In this document: piece after piece, positions 1-6,506 of the stretch
Layout of the letters: every line of letters begins with the position of its first letter
How positions within the stretch are numbered: position 1 is the first letter of the stretch
Source of the DNA: an uncultured bacterium
Lineage (GTDB): Bacteria; Cyanobacteriota; Vampirovibrionia; Gastranaerophilales; Gastranaerophilaceae
Direction: 5' to 3'
Length of the DNA: 8,896 nt
NCBI GenBank assembly: GCA_946183815.1
Contig: CAMHDG010000049.1
Coordinates: 1-8,896, forward strand
Program-made: the position numbers and the translations under genes
Notes under the pieces: generated by a model
Seen by the model: the letters and a program-made list of their open reading frames with translations, nothing else
The model's database searches: none
Told to the model about the DNA's origin: nothing

Positions 1-40
1 ACATTATAATTATAAATACTAAATATTTATAGTCAACATG

Positions 41-86
41 TTTACTATTGTTAAACTCAATGTTTTAATGAACTAATATAGTAAAT
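41..86 (+). promoter_or_regulatory. Candidate promoter and operator of the XRE repressor
   Basis: A -35-like TTTACT (41-46) lies 17 bp before an extended -10, TG-T-TTTAAT (61-69). Transcription would start near position 76, leaving a leader of about 11 nt with no Shine-Dalgarno sequence. An exact 8-bp inverted repeat, TTTACTAT (41-48) and ATAGTAAA (78-85), brackets the core promoter. This is a plausible autoregulatory operator for the repressor encoded just downstream, but that role is inferred from position only. Confidence 0.4.
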
Positions 87-413
87 ATGAATAATGATTT
101 ACAAAAAAAATTAGGGCAAAGAATAAAAAAGTTACGTATATCTCAAGGGTATAGTCAAGAAAATTTAGCAGAAGAATTGGATATTGCAATCAATACATTG
201 AGTAATATTGAGCGTGGAAATTCTTTTATGACTTCGGCTACTTTGGAAAAAATAATAAAAGTATTTCATGTATCGTATTCAGATTTGTTTAGTTTTGATG
301 AAATTGATACATGCGAAACATTGTATAATAGTATATTATCAAGATTGAATGTGATAAAATCAAATTATGATAAATTAAAAATATTAGATTCTATAATGGA
401 AAAATTTATCTGA
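87..413 (+). CDS. XRE-family helix-turn-helix transcriptional regulator
   Basis: This 108-residue cytoplasmic protein carries a Cro/C1-type HTH domain at about residues 8-67. The turn region reads SQENLAEELDI followed by the recognition helix AINTLSNIERG, then the usual LEKIIKVFHVSYSDLF closing helices. The last 40 residues are helical and charged and may mediate dimerisation; no enzymatic or sensory domain is visible. The length is typical of small stand-alone XRE repressors. The ATG at 87 is the first start of the frame and gives a complete HTH domain, but no Shine-Dalgarno sequence precedes it, so translation may be nearly leaderless. The next gene begins 85 bp downstream with its own ribosome binding site and may or may not be co-transcribed. 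The target is unknown; autoregulation is the simplest guess. Confidence 0.93.
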   Translation: MNNDLQKKLGQRIKKLRISQGYSQENLAEELDIAINTLSNIERGNSFMTSATLEKIIKVFHVSYSDLFSFDEIDTCETLYNSILSRLNVIKSNYDKLKILDSIMEKFI

Positions 414-428
414 TTTTGATAGAAATTA

Positions 429-458
429 TTGTTGCTAATCGGATAGAGTAGTTAAAAT
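429..458 (+). promoter_or_regulatory. Weak candidate promoter for the WG-repeat-like protein gene
   Basis: TTGTTG (429-434) and TAAAAT (453-458) are separated by 18 bp in the gap before the secreted protein gene. The -10 is good and the -35 is poor. A Shine-Dalgarno AGGAAAGAG (486-494) follows, well placed for the ATG at 499. Read-through from the XRE gene is an alternative. Confidence 0.25.
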
Positions 459-498
459 TTGTAATCTTTAGTTTTATAAAAGTGTAGGAAAGAGAAGT

Positions 499-1014
499 AT
501 GAAAAAAGAAAATTTATTTAAGGGTTTAATACTTATTTTTGTATTATTTAATTTTGTAATGATGCCTGTATATTCAGCGACTGTTTATAGTTCGGCAGGA
601 AAATACGGACTGAAAGACGATAGCGGAAAAGTTGTTTTATCTGCTCAATATCAGGCAGTAGAACAATTATCTTATACCCCGTCAAAAAAGGTTATTATTC
701 CTATGCACGCAATGGACGAGGTTCAGGTTAAAAAGTTAGGTATGTATAAGATAAAGAAGAATAGTCTTTGGGGGCTTGCAACCGCCGGTGGTCATGTGAG
801 CCATGAATGTAAGTATAAAGCGGTGGAAACTGACGGGAATGGTGATGTTGTTTTTACTTTACCGGATGGAACAAAAGAATATGCTCACCCTGTATTGAAT
901 GGTGCTAAGGCAGCAAGAGATACTCTTGTAACAGTTGTCGGTCTGCCTGTTACCTTAATTGGTGCTTGTATGATTCCTATTGAGGCAATCTCAAAAGCAG
1001 GCAGGGGTAAATAG
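499..1014 (+). CDS. Secreted WG-repeat-like protein
   Basis: This 171-residue protein has a Sec signal peptide: a Lys-containing N-terminus, a hydrophobic core at about residues 8-22, and a probable cleavage after VYSA (27). Two motifs resemble WG repeats. The first (about 29-56) reads GKYGLKDDSGKVVLSAQYQ; the second (about 83-110) has SLWGLATAGG followed by KYKAVE. WG repeats are thought to form beta-rich surfaces and occur in exported proteins of uncertain role. Residues 142-165 form a second hydrophobic stretch rich in Val, Pro and Ile, followed by a short basic tail, so the mature protein may be anchored to the inner membrane by its C-terminus. The ATG at 499 follows AGGAAAGAG at proper spacing. 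The exact function is unknown. The assignment to the WG family is moderately secure, since the first repeat has YG rather than WG. Confidence 0.8.
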   Translation: MKKENLFKGLILIFVLFNFVMMPVYSATVYSSAGKYGLKDDSGKVVLSAQYQAVEQLSYTPSKKVIIPMHAMDEVQVKKLGMYKIKKNSLWGLATAGGHVSHECKYKAVETDGNGDVVFTLPDGTKEYAHPVLNGAKAARDTLVTVVGLPVTLIGACMIPIEAISKAGRGK

Positions 1015-1054
1015 GGGTGTTTTAAGTGAAAAGTTTTGCTTGGTCGTAAAGCCT

Positions 1055-1082
1055 GTCATTGCGAGCGTTAGCGTGGCAATCC
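1055..1082. repeat. Fragment of a GTCATTGCGAGC / GTGGCAATC dispersed intergenic repeat
   Basis: The stretch opens with GTCATTGCGAGCG and closes with GCGTGGCAATCC, and its outer arms ATTGC (1058-1062) and GCAAT (1076-1080) are exact inverted repeats. It is noticeably more GC-rich than its surroundings. Sequences of the form GTCATTGCGAGC...GCAATC are, from memory, common dispersed intergenic palindromic units in several bacterial phyla. Whether it is multicopy in this genome cannot be seen from one window. Confidence 0.5.
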
Positions 1083-1113
1083 GGCCGATTTATTAAATGG
1101 GATATGGGTTTTT

Positions 1114-1130
1114 ATTAGGAATTAGGAATT
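1114..1130. repeat. Short tandem repeat, ATTAGGA units
   Basis: Two exact 7-bp units ATTAGGA (1114-1120 and 1121-1127) are followed by a partial third, ATT. It lies in the gene-poor stretch between the WG-repeat-like gene and the convergent terminator. Just downstream GGGG-CTTT-CCCC (1138-1149) could form a small hairpin, but no T-run follows it. Apart from these repeats and the terminator at 1257-1294, I see no supported gene in 1015-1307. Confidence 0.5.
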
Positions 1131-1256
1131 TCTTTATGGGGCTTTCCCCTATGGATATTAGATTAGTGGATGTTTTTTATACATTGTCACACAGAAAAAA
1201 GTTCATAGATAATAATACGACCGCATTTGAAATGTACTTATTGTAAAATAATATAG

Positions 1257-1294
1257 AAAACGGGGCTTTGAATTATTCAAAGCCCCGTTTTTTT
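1257..1294. terminator. Bidirectional intrinsic terminator between convergent genes
   Basis: A perfect 16-bp stem, AAAACGGGGCTTTGAA (1257-1272), a TTA loop and the complementary arm (1276-1291) form a very stable hairpin. On the plus strand a run of seven T (1288-1294) follows the GC core, so it can end transcripts from the WG-repeat-like gene. On the minus strand the four A at 1257-1260 read as TTTT after the stem, ending the gene at 1308-1778. It lies exactly between the two convergent genes. Confidence 0.93.
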
Positions 1295-1307
1295 ATTGCT
1301 TAAATTT

Positions 1308-1778
1308 TTATTTTGCATTTATAAGCATTTGAACTTTTGTCTGCATCATTTCTTCAATGATTAACCAGTTCCCGTTCGCCTGTTTTTTAACAACAAAGTA
1401 TGCCTTAAGTTTATAACTTTCACCAGATGGTTGTCTTAAAGCAGATATTTTATAAGTGTCTGTCCCTGTTTGTTCAACTTTAATGTTAGAATAATTATTC
1501 TTATAATTTCTTATTTTTGCAACAATTTGACTTTTTCTCATTTCACTAATATAGCGTTGAGTATTTGTCACTCTTGTAACTGTTGAACCGTCAGGCTTTA
1601 CAACCTCTCTGATTATTCTTGCGGTTGGAGAGTACATTGTTGTAACCTCTGAACTGTAATTGTTTGCCGCATTAACGTATTTGTTAAAATAATTAAGTGC
1701 ATCTTGTTTTGTGCTTGATGCAAAAACAGATGTTGTAATTGTCATTACTGCTATCAATGTTAATAATATTTTTTTCAT
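1308..1778 (-). CDS. Secreted small protein with probable NTF2-like fold
   Basis: This 156-residue protein begins with a clear signal peptide, MKKILLTLIAVMTITTSVFA, with cleavage expected after residue 20. The mature part looks like a single NTF2/SnoaL-like cone: an N-terminal helix (ALNYFNKYVNAANNY), the strand region MYSPTARIIREVV, a helix with RYISEMRKSQIV, and paired strands ending in AYFVVKKQANGNWLIIEEMM. The GNWLI..E pattern near the end is typical of that fold. I see no catalytic residues, so a binding or structural role in the periplasm is more likely than an enzyme. The start is supported by AAGGA (1787-1791 on the complementary strand) 8 bp upstream. It lies 116 bp downstream of lysC on the same strand, without a clear terminator in between, so it may be partly co-transcribed. 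The fold call is from pattern only. Confidence 0.8.
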   Translation of the reverse strand: MKKILLTLIAVMTITTSVFASSTKQDALNYFNKYVNAANNYSSEVTTMYSPTARIIREVVKPDGSTVTRVTNTQRYISEMRKSQIVAKIRNYKNNYSNIKVEQTGTDTYKISALRQPSGESYKLKAYFVVKKQANGNWLIIEEMMQTKVQMLINAK

Positions 1779-1894
1779 ATCGCTTGTCCTTATTTATGTA
1801 AAACACATCTCTACATGTATAGAACGATTTTTATTAAAAAATGTTCATTTTTTCTTTAAGATATTTTTAAGATAGTATAATTTTTTAATTTTCC

Positions 1895-3163
1895 TTATAC
1901 ATCAGGGAGAGTTCCTTTTACCTCTGCAATTTCATCGCAATCGAGATTAAAAGCCTTGTGGAGTGCGATAACTGCTTTATCGGCATCAAGTTCGTCAACA
2001 AGACAACTAATCTTGATTTCACTTGTAGAAATCATTTTTATATTAATATTCTCTCCAGCGAGAGTATTAAACATCGAAGCGGCTATCCCCGGGCGGTCAA
2101 TCATGCCTGCCCCGACAATAGAAACCTTTGCTATATTTTCGTCAACCTGAAATCTGCTTGCTCCGATTGCTTCTTTCATATCATCTAATGTTTTTAAGGT
2201 TTTGTCTAAATCTGATTTATCAATAGTGAATGCGATATCGTTGGTATTTTCAACTTTTCTTGCATAAGATTGAATAATCATATCGACAGATATATTTGCA
2301 TCAGACAGTTTAGAGAAGATTTGTGCAGCACGTCCCGGAACATCGGGAACATCACAAACAACAATTCTTAATTGAGAAAGGTCAGATGCAACACCTGTAA
2401 CAGGTTTTTGAAGTTCCATATCTTCTACTCCTACAATTAATGTACCTAAATTTTCTAATTTGAAACTGCTTCTTACCCTTAAAGGTACGTTAAACATTTT
2501 GGCAGTTTCAACAGCCCTTGGGTGTAACACATTAGCCCCGACTCTTGCAAGTTCCAGCATTTCTTCATAAGAAACCATATCAAGTCTTGATGCTGTTGGA
2601 ACAAGTCTTGGGTCTGTTGTGTAAACCCCCTCAACGTCAGTGTAAATATCACAACGCTTTGCCTCCAGTGCGGCTGCAAGTGCTACGGCAGACGTATCTG
2701 AACCGCCTCTGCCCAGTGTCGTGATTTCTCCGTCTTCTGTTACCCCTTGAAAACCTGCAATTACTACAACTTTGCCTGAATCAAGGTGGCGTTTTATTCG
2801 GTCTGTTTTTATATCAACAATTCTTGCTTTTGAGTGGATGTTTTCAGTGATAATTCCAACTTGCATAGCGTTCATGCTAATTGCTTCTCCGCCTGCTTCT
2901 TGTATCGCCATTGCTAAAAGCGCAATAGATATCCCCTCTCCTGTTGATAAAAGCATATCCATCTCACGTCCTGACGGGTTTGGTGAAATTTCTTTTGCCA
3001 TTTTTACAAGATGGTCTGTTGTGTGTCCCATTGCTGATACAACTACAACTACGTCATTCCCAAAATTTTTTTCTCTCAATATTGTTCTTGCGACATTCTT
3101 TATTTTATCAGTGTCTGCTACCGATGTTCCTCCGAATTTTTGAACAATTATATCTCTACTCAT
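1895..3163 (-). CDS. lysC: Aspartate kinase with two C-terminal ACT domains
   Basis: Aspartate kinase phosphorylates L-aspartate with ATP to give 4-phospho-L-aspartate, the first step towards lysine/diaminopimelate, threonine and methionine. The 422-residue cytoplasmic protein has the full family layout. The nucleotide/aspartate-binding KFGGTSV is at 9-15, VVVVSAMG at 39-46, the glycine-rich TTLGRGGSDTSA at about 148-159, and TDVEGVYTTDPR at 175-186. Two ACT domains follow, at about 264-337 and 344-410, the latter with the classic ISTSEIKIS. This architecture matches monofunctional kinases under feedback control by lysine and/or threonine; the actual effector is not visible. No homoserine dehydrogenase domain is fused. 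The start overlaps the stop of the upstream TPR gene by 8 bp, with AAGGG close by, which implies translational coupling in the phosphatase-TPR-lysC operon. Length and motifs are complete. Confidence 0.98.
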   Translation of the reverse strand: MSRDIIVQKFGGTSVADTDKIKNVARTILREKNFGNDVVVVVSAMGHTTDHLVKMAKEISPNPSGREMDMLLSTGEGISIALLAMAIQEAGGEAISMNAMQVGIITENIHSKARIVDIKTDRIKRHLDSGKVVVIAGFQGVTEDGEITTLGRGGSDTSAVALAAALEAKRCDIYTDVEGVYTTDPRLVPTASRLDMVSYEEMLELARVGANVLHPRAVETAKMFNVPLRVRSSFKLENLGTLIVGVEDMELQKPVTGVASDLSQLRIVVCDVPDVPGRAAQIFSKLSDANISVDMIIQSYARKVENTNDIAFTIDKSDLDKTLKTLDDMKEAIGASRFQVDENIAKVSIVGAGMIDRPGIAASMFNTLAGENINIKMISTSEIKISCLVDELDADKAVIALHKAFNLDCDEIAEVKGTLPDV

Positions 3164-4682
3164 TTTCCCTTATAAGTCCTTCTAACTCTTCTCTTTCTTT
3201 TTTGTATCTGAATTTATCGTTGTCGATTTCTTCGGCTTTTTTTGCTATCTCAATAGCCTTTTCTAAATTATACTTGTAATTATCTCGTTTTGCAAGATTA
3301 TACAGTACACTAAAATATATATTGAAGATTTCAATATTTTTGGTTTTATCTTCAATATTTTTGAGTTTCTTTTTCGCTAATTCATAGTTGTTTTGTTTAA
3401 TTAAGAATTTTGCATAAGCAATATATATTTCGTCTTTATCCGGCATGTATTCTATTGCTTTTTCAAACAAATCCGCCACTTTTTCTGTTACTCCTAATCC
3501 ATCGTAGCATTGAGCCATAAGGGAATAATTGAATCCTTTGTTGGAAAAATCGTCTTTGCATTTATCCAAATATAAAAGTGCTGATTTATAATTCTTCTTA
3601 TCAACCTCAATTTCTGCCGCCATGCTATTTGCCATATAATTATTCGGGTTCAAATCAAGTGCCTTGTTTTTGTTTTTTATGGCTAAATCTTTTTGACCTA
3701 CTTTGTAATATGACAGTGCAAGTCTTGCATAGATTTCGTCAACATCTTTCTTGTTAAGACAGTCATTTGCCTTGTTTAGTTTTTCTATTGCAAGTTCGTG
3801 GTGGTTAAACTTTTGGAGTGATACAGCCCATGACAGGTATAAGAAGAATGTTTTTAAATTATTCATTTCTGCCATTTCGTAGAATTGCAATGATTCTTCT
3901 TCGTTGTTCTTCATTGCATAAATATCACCCAGTAAAAGATAGGTTTCTATTTTGTGTCGGTATATTGCAAGCACTTTTTTTGCATAAGATATAGCCTCAT
4001 CATAGTTTTTCTTTTTAAAGTATATATATGCTATATTATGCAATGCTTCAAAATTGTTTTCTGTCGTTTTTTCGATAAGCAAAAGTTTATCAAGAGCCTT
4101 GTCGTATTCCCCCAACTCTATTTCCACAATAGATAACATATAAAGTGGTCTTGCATCTTTTTTGTTGTAAAGCACTGCTTTTTCCAGTTTGTCTATTGCC
4201 TCTTTGTATTGTTTAGTCTTTATAAGTAAAGCACCCCATGACAAGTAAACATCAGCATTTTCGTCATCAATTTCAATGGCGTGTTCGTATTTTGAGATGG
4301 CTTCTTCTGTTCTTCCCATCATTGCAAGGCAATTTCCCCAAAGTCCAAGTGCTTTTACGTTTTGTTTGTCTTTTTTGTAAGCAGCAAGGTAGAATTTAAT
4401 TGCCTGTTCAAAATCGCCCGTTGTTTGTTTAATTACTCCTAAATTGATAAGAGCATTGGAGGTTTTAGTAGGGAAACAAATTGCACTTTGTAACAGGTTT
4501 TCAGCCTCTTGAAAATTTCCCATTGTGTACATTGTGTTTGCCATATTAATAAAAGCGTTACTTGGCATCGCAGGAGTAATGCTCATTCTAGTGTAATCGT
4601 CAACTATTGTATTTGCTTTTGTAATTTTGTCAAAAATCTTTTTAAAAATATTTTTAGATTTTTCTATATATTTACCAGACAA
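3156..4682 (-). CDS. TPR-repeat protein, about 13 tandem repeats
   Basis: This protein of 508 residues is almost entirely tetratricopeptide repeats, about 13 in a row from residue 42 to the C-terminus. The best copy reads ALGLWGNCLAMMGRTEEAI followed by KYEHAIEIDDENADVY, and further clear copies begin at LSWGALLIKTKQYKEAI, ALHNIAYIYFKKKNYDEAI and IYARLALSYYKVGQKDLAI. TPR solenoids bind other proteins; no catalytic domain, signal peptide or membrane segment is visible. The start codon is TTG, supported by AGAGGTGG just upstream, and lies 19 bp inside the phosphatase gene, while the stop overlaps the start of lysC by 8 bp. The nested overlaps indicate coupled translation of all three genes. Its partner is unknown; assembly of envelope components is one possibility suggested by the phosphatase neighbour, but that is a guess. 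Confidence 0.93.
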   Translation of the reverse strand: MSGKYIEKSKNIFKKIFDKITKANTIVDDYTRMSITPAMPSNAFINMANTMYTMGNFQEAENLLQSAICFPTKTSNALINLGVIKQTTGDFEQAIKFYLAAYKKDKQNVKALGLWGNCLAMMGRTEEAISKYEHAIEIDDENADVYLSWGALLIKTKQYKEAIDKLEKAVLYNKKDARPLYMLSIVEIELGEYDKALDKLLLIEKTTENNFEALHNIAYIYFKKKNYDEAISYAKKVLAIYRHKIETYLLLGDIYAMKNNEEESLQFYEMAEMNNLKTFFLYLSWAVSLQKFNHHELAIEKLNKANDCLNKKDVDEIYARLALSYYKVGQKDLAIKNKNKALDLNPNNYMANSMAAEIEVDKKNYKSALLYLDKCKDDFSNKGFNYSLMAQCYDGLGVTEKVADLFEKAIEYMPDKDEIYIAYAKFLIKQNNYELAKKKLKNIEDKTKNIEIFNIYFSVLYNLAKRDNYKYNLEKAIEIAKKAEEIDNDKFRYKKEREELEGLIRENE

Positions 4683-5143
4683 TCTGCCACCTCTCTTATT
4701 GCACCTTCCCCGCCGTTTTCTTCAGTCATCTGAATACCTTCAATGGATTTTATCTTTTTTGTTGCGTTAGGAACGGTGATTTTATATTTTGCGTACTCTA
4801 AACATTCTAAATCATTAATATCGTCACCTATATATACATATTCTTCTTGCGATAAATTATATTTTTCTAAAATAGATTTTAATACAGGAAGTTTATCTCT
4901 GACTCTCTGATGTACATCTTCAAGTTCAAAGATGTCTTTTAGCCATTCAATAGCAGGGTTCTTTTCTCCTGATATTATTGATATATTTATCCCATCTCTT
5001 TTTAGCATAAAGCAACCCATCACATCTTTGTAATTAAGTCGTCTTGTAGATAAAGAGTTTTCGCCGATATAGACGTAATTATCAGTCATAACTCCGTCAA
5101 AATCAGTGATAAGCATTTTAATTGTATTTGGTAGTTTTAACAT
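4664..5143 (-). CDS. KdsC-like HAD phosphatase (KDO-8-phosphate phosphatase family)
   Basis: This 159-residue HAD-superfamily enzyme of the C0 (capless) KdsC type probably hydrolyses a phosphorylated nonulosonate or octulosonate, such as KDO 8-phosphate to KDO for lipopolysaccharide. Motif I is DFDGVMTD (14-21, nucleophile D14 and acid/base D16), motif II is the Ser of IISGE (S58), motif III is K84 in RDK, and motif IV is GDDINDLE (106-113). The C-terminal GGEGAIREVAD (144-154) is diagnostic of the family. Length is near the lower end for KdsC. Where KdsC has RDG this protein has KDVMG (39-43), and IISGEKNP replaces the usual TGR. It therefore also resembles the phosphatase domain attached to sialic-acid activating enzymes, and the substrate is not certain. 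It is the first gene of the operon; an extended -10 promoter lies upstream and GAAAGAGGA (5150-5158) is the ribosome binding site. Confidence 0.9.
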   Translation of the reverse strand: MLKLPNTIKMLITDFDGVMTDNYVYIGENSLSTRRLNYKDVMGCFMLKRDGINISIISGEKNPAIEWLKDIFELEDVHQRVRDKLPVLKSILEKYNLSQEEYVYIGDDINDLECLEYAKYKITVPNATKKIKSIEGIQMTEENGGEGAIREVADCLVNI

Positions 5144-5164
5144 GCCTTTTCCTCTTTCTGTCTA

Positions 5165-5193
5165 ATTATATCATATTTATAATAATATTGCAG
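5165..5193 (-). promoter_or_regulatory. Extended -10 promoter of the phosphatase-TPR-lysC operon
   Basis: On the minus strand TGATATAAT (complement of 5165-5173) is a consensus extended -10 box. A poor -35 (CTGCAA, complement of 5188-5193) sits 17 bp upstream. Transcription would begin near 5158 and leave a leader of about 15 nt that contains the Shine-Dalgarno sequence. Confidence 0.6.
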
Positions 5194-5203
5194 TGTTTCA
5201 TAG

Positions 5204-5217
5204 TTTTCTTAAGAAAA
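5204..5217. promoter_or_regulatory. 14-bp perfect palindrome in the divergent intergenic region
   Basis: TTTTCTTAAGAAAA is a perfect palindrome, about 30 bp upstream of the -10 box of the leftward operon and between two divergent transcription units. It could be an operator, but AT-rich DNA produces such palindromes by chance fairly easily. Confidence 0.25.
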
Positions 5218-5275
5218 ACAGGCATGGGAATTGTAAAAATATATTAAGTATTTTGCAGAAAAAACACCTCAAAAA

Positions 5276-5367
5276 TTGTTGTAATATCTACACCCATTAT
5301 AGTTTAAGATATTGTAACATTTTTGCAACAAACTAACAAAAAAAAATTTGGTTTGATTTAATATAAT
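5276..5367 (+). promoter_or_regulatory. Candidate promoter region of the 5389-7195 operon
   Basis: TTGTTG (5276-5281) and TATAGT (5298-5303), spaced 16 bp, form one candidate. A perfect TATAAT (5362-5367) lies closer to the first gene but has no recognisable -35 and would place the start site over the likely ribosome binding site AGAAGG (5371-5376). Between them, 5312-5331 is an imperfect inverted repeat with arms TTGTaaCA and TGcaACAA, an operator-like element. Which box is used cannot be decided by eye. Confidence 0.3.
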
Positions 5368-5388
5368 TACAGAAGGTAAATCACAATT

Positions 5389-5532
5389 ATGAAATTTAGA
5401 TTGGAAACTATGGTTAATACATACAACGTAAGATCTAAAACTAAAACTTCTCAGCAAAAGGGTCAGTGTTTAGACATCTTATTCAGCCAAACAACAACTA
5501 ATATTTCAACAACTGGAAAAAGGTGTGTGTAA
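5389..5532 (+). CDS. Small ORF of 47 residues leading the membrane-protein operon
   Basis: The ORF starts with ATG at 5389, the first start codon of its frame after an in-frame stop at 5377, and ends with TAA at 5530-5532. That stop overlaps the next gene's ATG as TAATG. AGAAGG (5371-5376) is a possible ribosome binding site, though 12 bp away. The peptide begins MKFRLETMVNTYNVRSKTKT, is basic and Ser/Thr/Gln-rich, has two Cys and no membrane segment. I do not recognise it. It could be a small structural or secreted peptide, a leader peptide coupling translation to the next gene, or a chance ORF. The stop/start overlap, repeated exactly at the next gene junction, argues for real translation. 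Confidence 0.5.
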   Translation: MKFRLETMVNTYNVRSKTKTSQQKGQCLDILFSQTTTNISTTGKRCV

Positions 5533-6506
5533 TGATTACAAAGATTATGAGTTCAGTTACACCAAAAATAGCAAAGGCAGGAATCCCGCCAAAAGGTGAA
5601 CGACTCAAGAGATTTATGCAAAGTGAAACACTCGGGAAAGTGTTAGACGTTGCAGCAGAGAACCAGACGATGTGTCAATCGTTGTTTGCGTTAGGTATCT
5701 GCGTAGGTCCAAGACCTGTGACGAACTACATTATCACCGAGGATAAGAAGGATGCTTTATATGCAAACTGTCATTCAATGTCCTCAGGTGTGGTCGGATA
5801 TGTTTGGCCTATGATATTTGCAACACCGATTGCAATGGGCGTTAAGAAGATGGTTGCAAATCCTACAAAATATTTTAAGCCTGAAATGATTCAGAAGTTC
5901 TATCCTAATGTATCTGTGGTAGATAAGATAGGAAAAGACGGCTCTAAAATAGGTAAAAAGATTGAAGTAAACGCAAAAGGCGAAATGTTAAGAAAAGACG
6001 GCTCTGTGTTATGTAAAGATTTAGAACCTATGATGGTATATGGAGAAGAAGCACAGAGAGCATTTGCAAAAGCACACCCGGAATTGTCAGTAGATAAATC
6101 GGGTGTTGTTCGTTCTAAAACTGTATTCAAGACAGAAGGCGGTGTTTATAAATTAGACAAAAACGGCAACAAAATAGGTGCTGCTGTTCAAAAGAAAGAC
6201 TTTAACCCAATAACAGAAGAAATGGAAATTGGTGCGAAGAAGGAACAAAATGTACAAAAATTTGTAAATATGTTACCTGATATTTTATTAGCACCGGTAA
6301 GAGCATCCTTGACGATTGCTTTAATTCCGCCGTTGTTGGGAGCGTTTGGTATCAAGAAACGACCAAAAGGTGAACAGGCACAACAGCAAACGGCACAAGA
6401 AAAACCATTGAATGTTGTTTCTAAATCAAATAATGCGGTAGTAAAATCAATTGGAAGTCCTGCATCTTCTTCGACTTTCAATGCGTTTAAGAAAGGAGTT
6501 GCATAA
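5532..6506 (+). CDS. Uncharacterised membrane-associated protein with K-D/N-G repeats
   Basis: I take the ATG at 5532 as the start (324 residues), since AAAAAGG (5517-5523) is 8 bp upstream; a GTG at 5523 would add three residues but lie on the ribosome binding site. I do not recognise a named family. There is no signal peptide. Hydrophobic segments lie at about 47-68, 84-104 and 247-273, so it probably spans or lies on the inner membrane. Between the second and third segments is a hydrophilic insert (110-240) with three short repeats: GKDGSKIG (134-141), RKDGSVLC (154-161) and DKNGNKIG (209-216). The first two are also a 14-bp DNA repeat exactly 60 bp apart. The tail (275-324) is Gln/Ser/Lys-rich and disordered. 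The stop overlaps the next gene's start as TAATG, so the two products are made together. Likely lineage-specific. Confidence 0.85.
   Translation: MITKIMSSVTPKIAKAGIPPKGERLKRFMQSETLGKVLDVAAENQTMCQSLFALGICVGPRPVTNYIITEDKKDALYANCHSMSSGVVGYVWPMIFATPIAMGVKKMVANPTKYFKPEMIQKFYPNVSVVDKIGKDGSKIGKKIEVNAKGEMLRKDGSVLCKDLEPMMVYGEEAQRAFAKAHPELSVDKSGVVRSKTVFKTEGGVYKLDKNGNKIGAAVQKKDFNPITEEMEIGAKKEQNVQKFVNMLPDILLAPVRASLTIALIPPLLGAFGIKKRPKGEQAQQQTAQEKPLNVVSKSNNAVVKSIGSPASSSTFNAFKKGVA

Noticed and set aside
1097..1246. 49-codon plus-strand ORF in the spacer before the convergent terminator
   Set aside because: It has no ribosome binding site, runs across the tandem ATTAGGA repeat, and its translation shows no recognisable pattern; most likely a chance ORF.
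1836..1853. AAAAAATG-TT-CATTTTTT inverted repeat between lysC and the NTF2-like gene, considered as a lysC terminator
   Set aside because: The stem has a single G-C pair and no stable core, so it is unlikely to terminate transcription.
1956..3279. Several plus-strand ORFs opposite lysC and the TPR gene
   Set aside because: They are antisense shadows of strongly supported genes, have no ribosome binding sites, and their translations have the hydrophobic, low-complexity look of antisense frames.
5269..5457. 62-codon minus-strand ORF across the divergent intergenic region
   Set aside because: It has no Shine-Dalgarno, would run opposite the 47-residue ORF and across the promoter region, and its translation is Phe/Asn/Tyr-rich as expected from AT-rich non-coding DNA.
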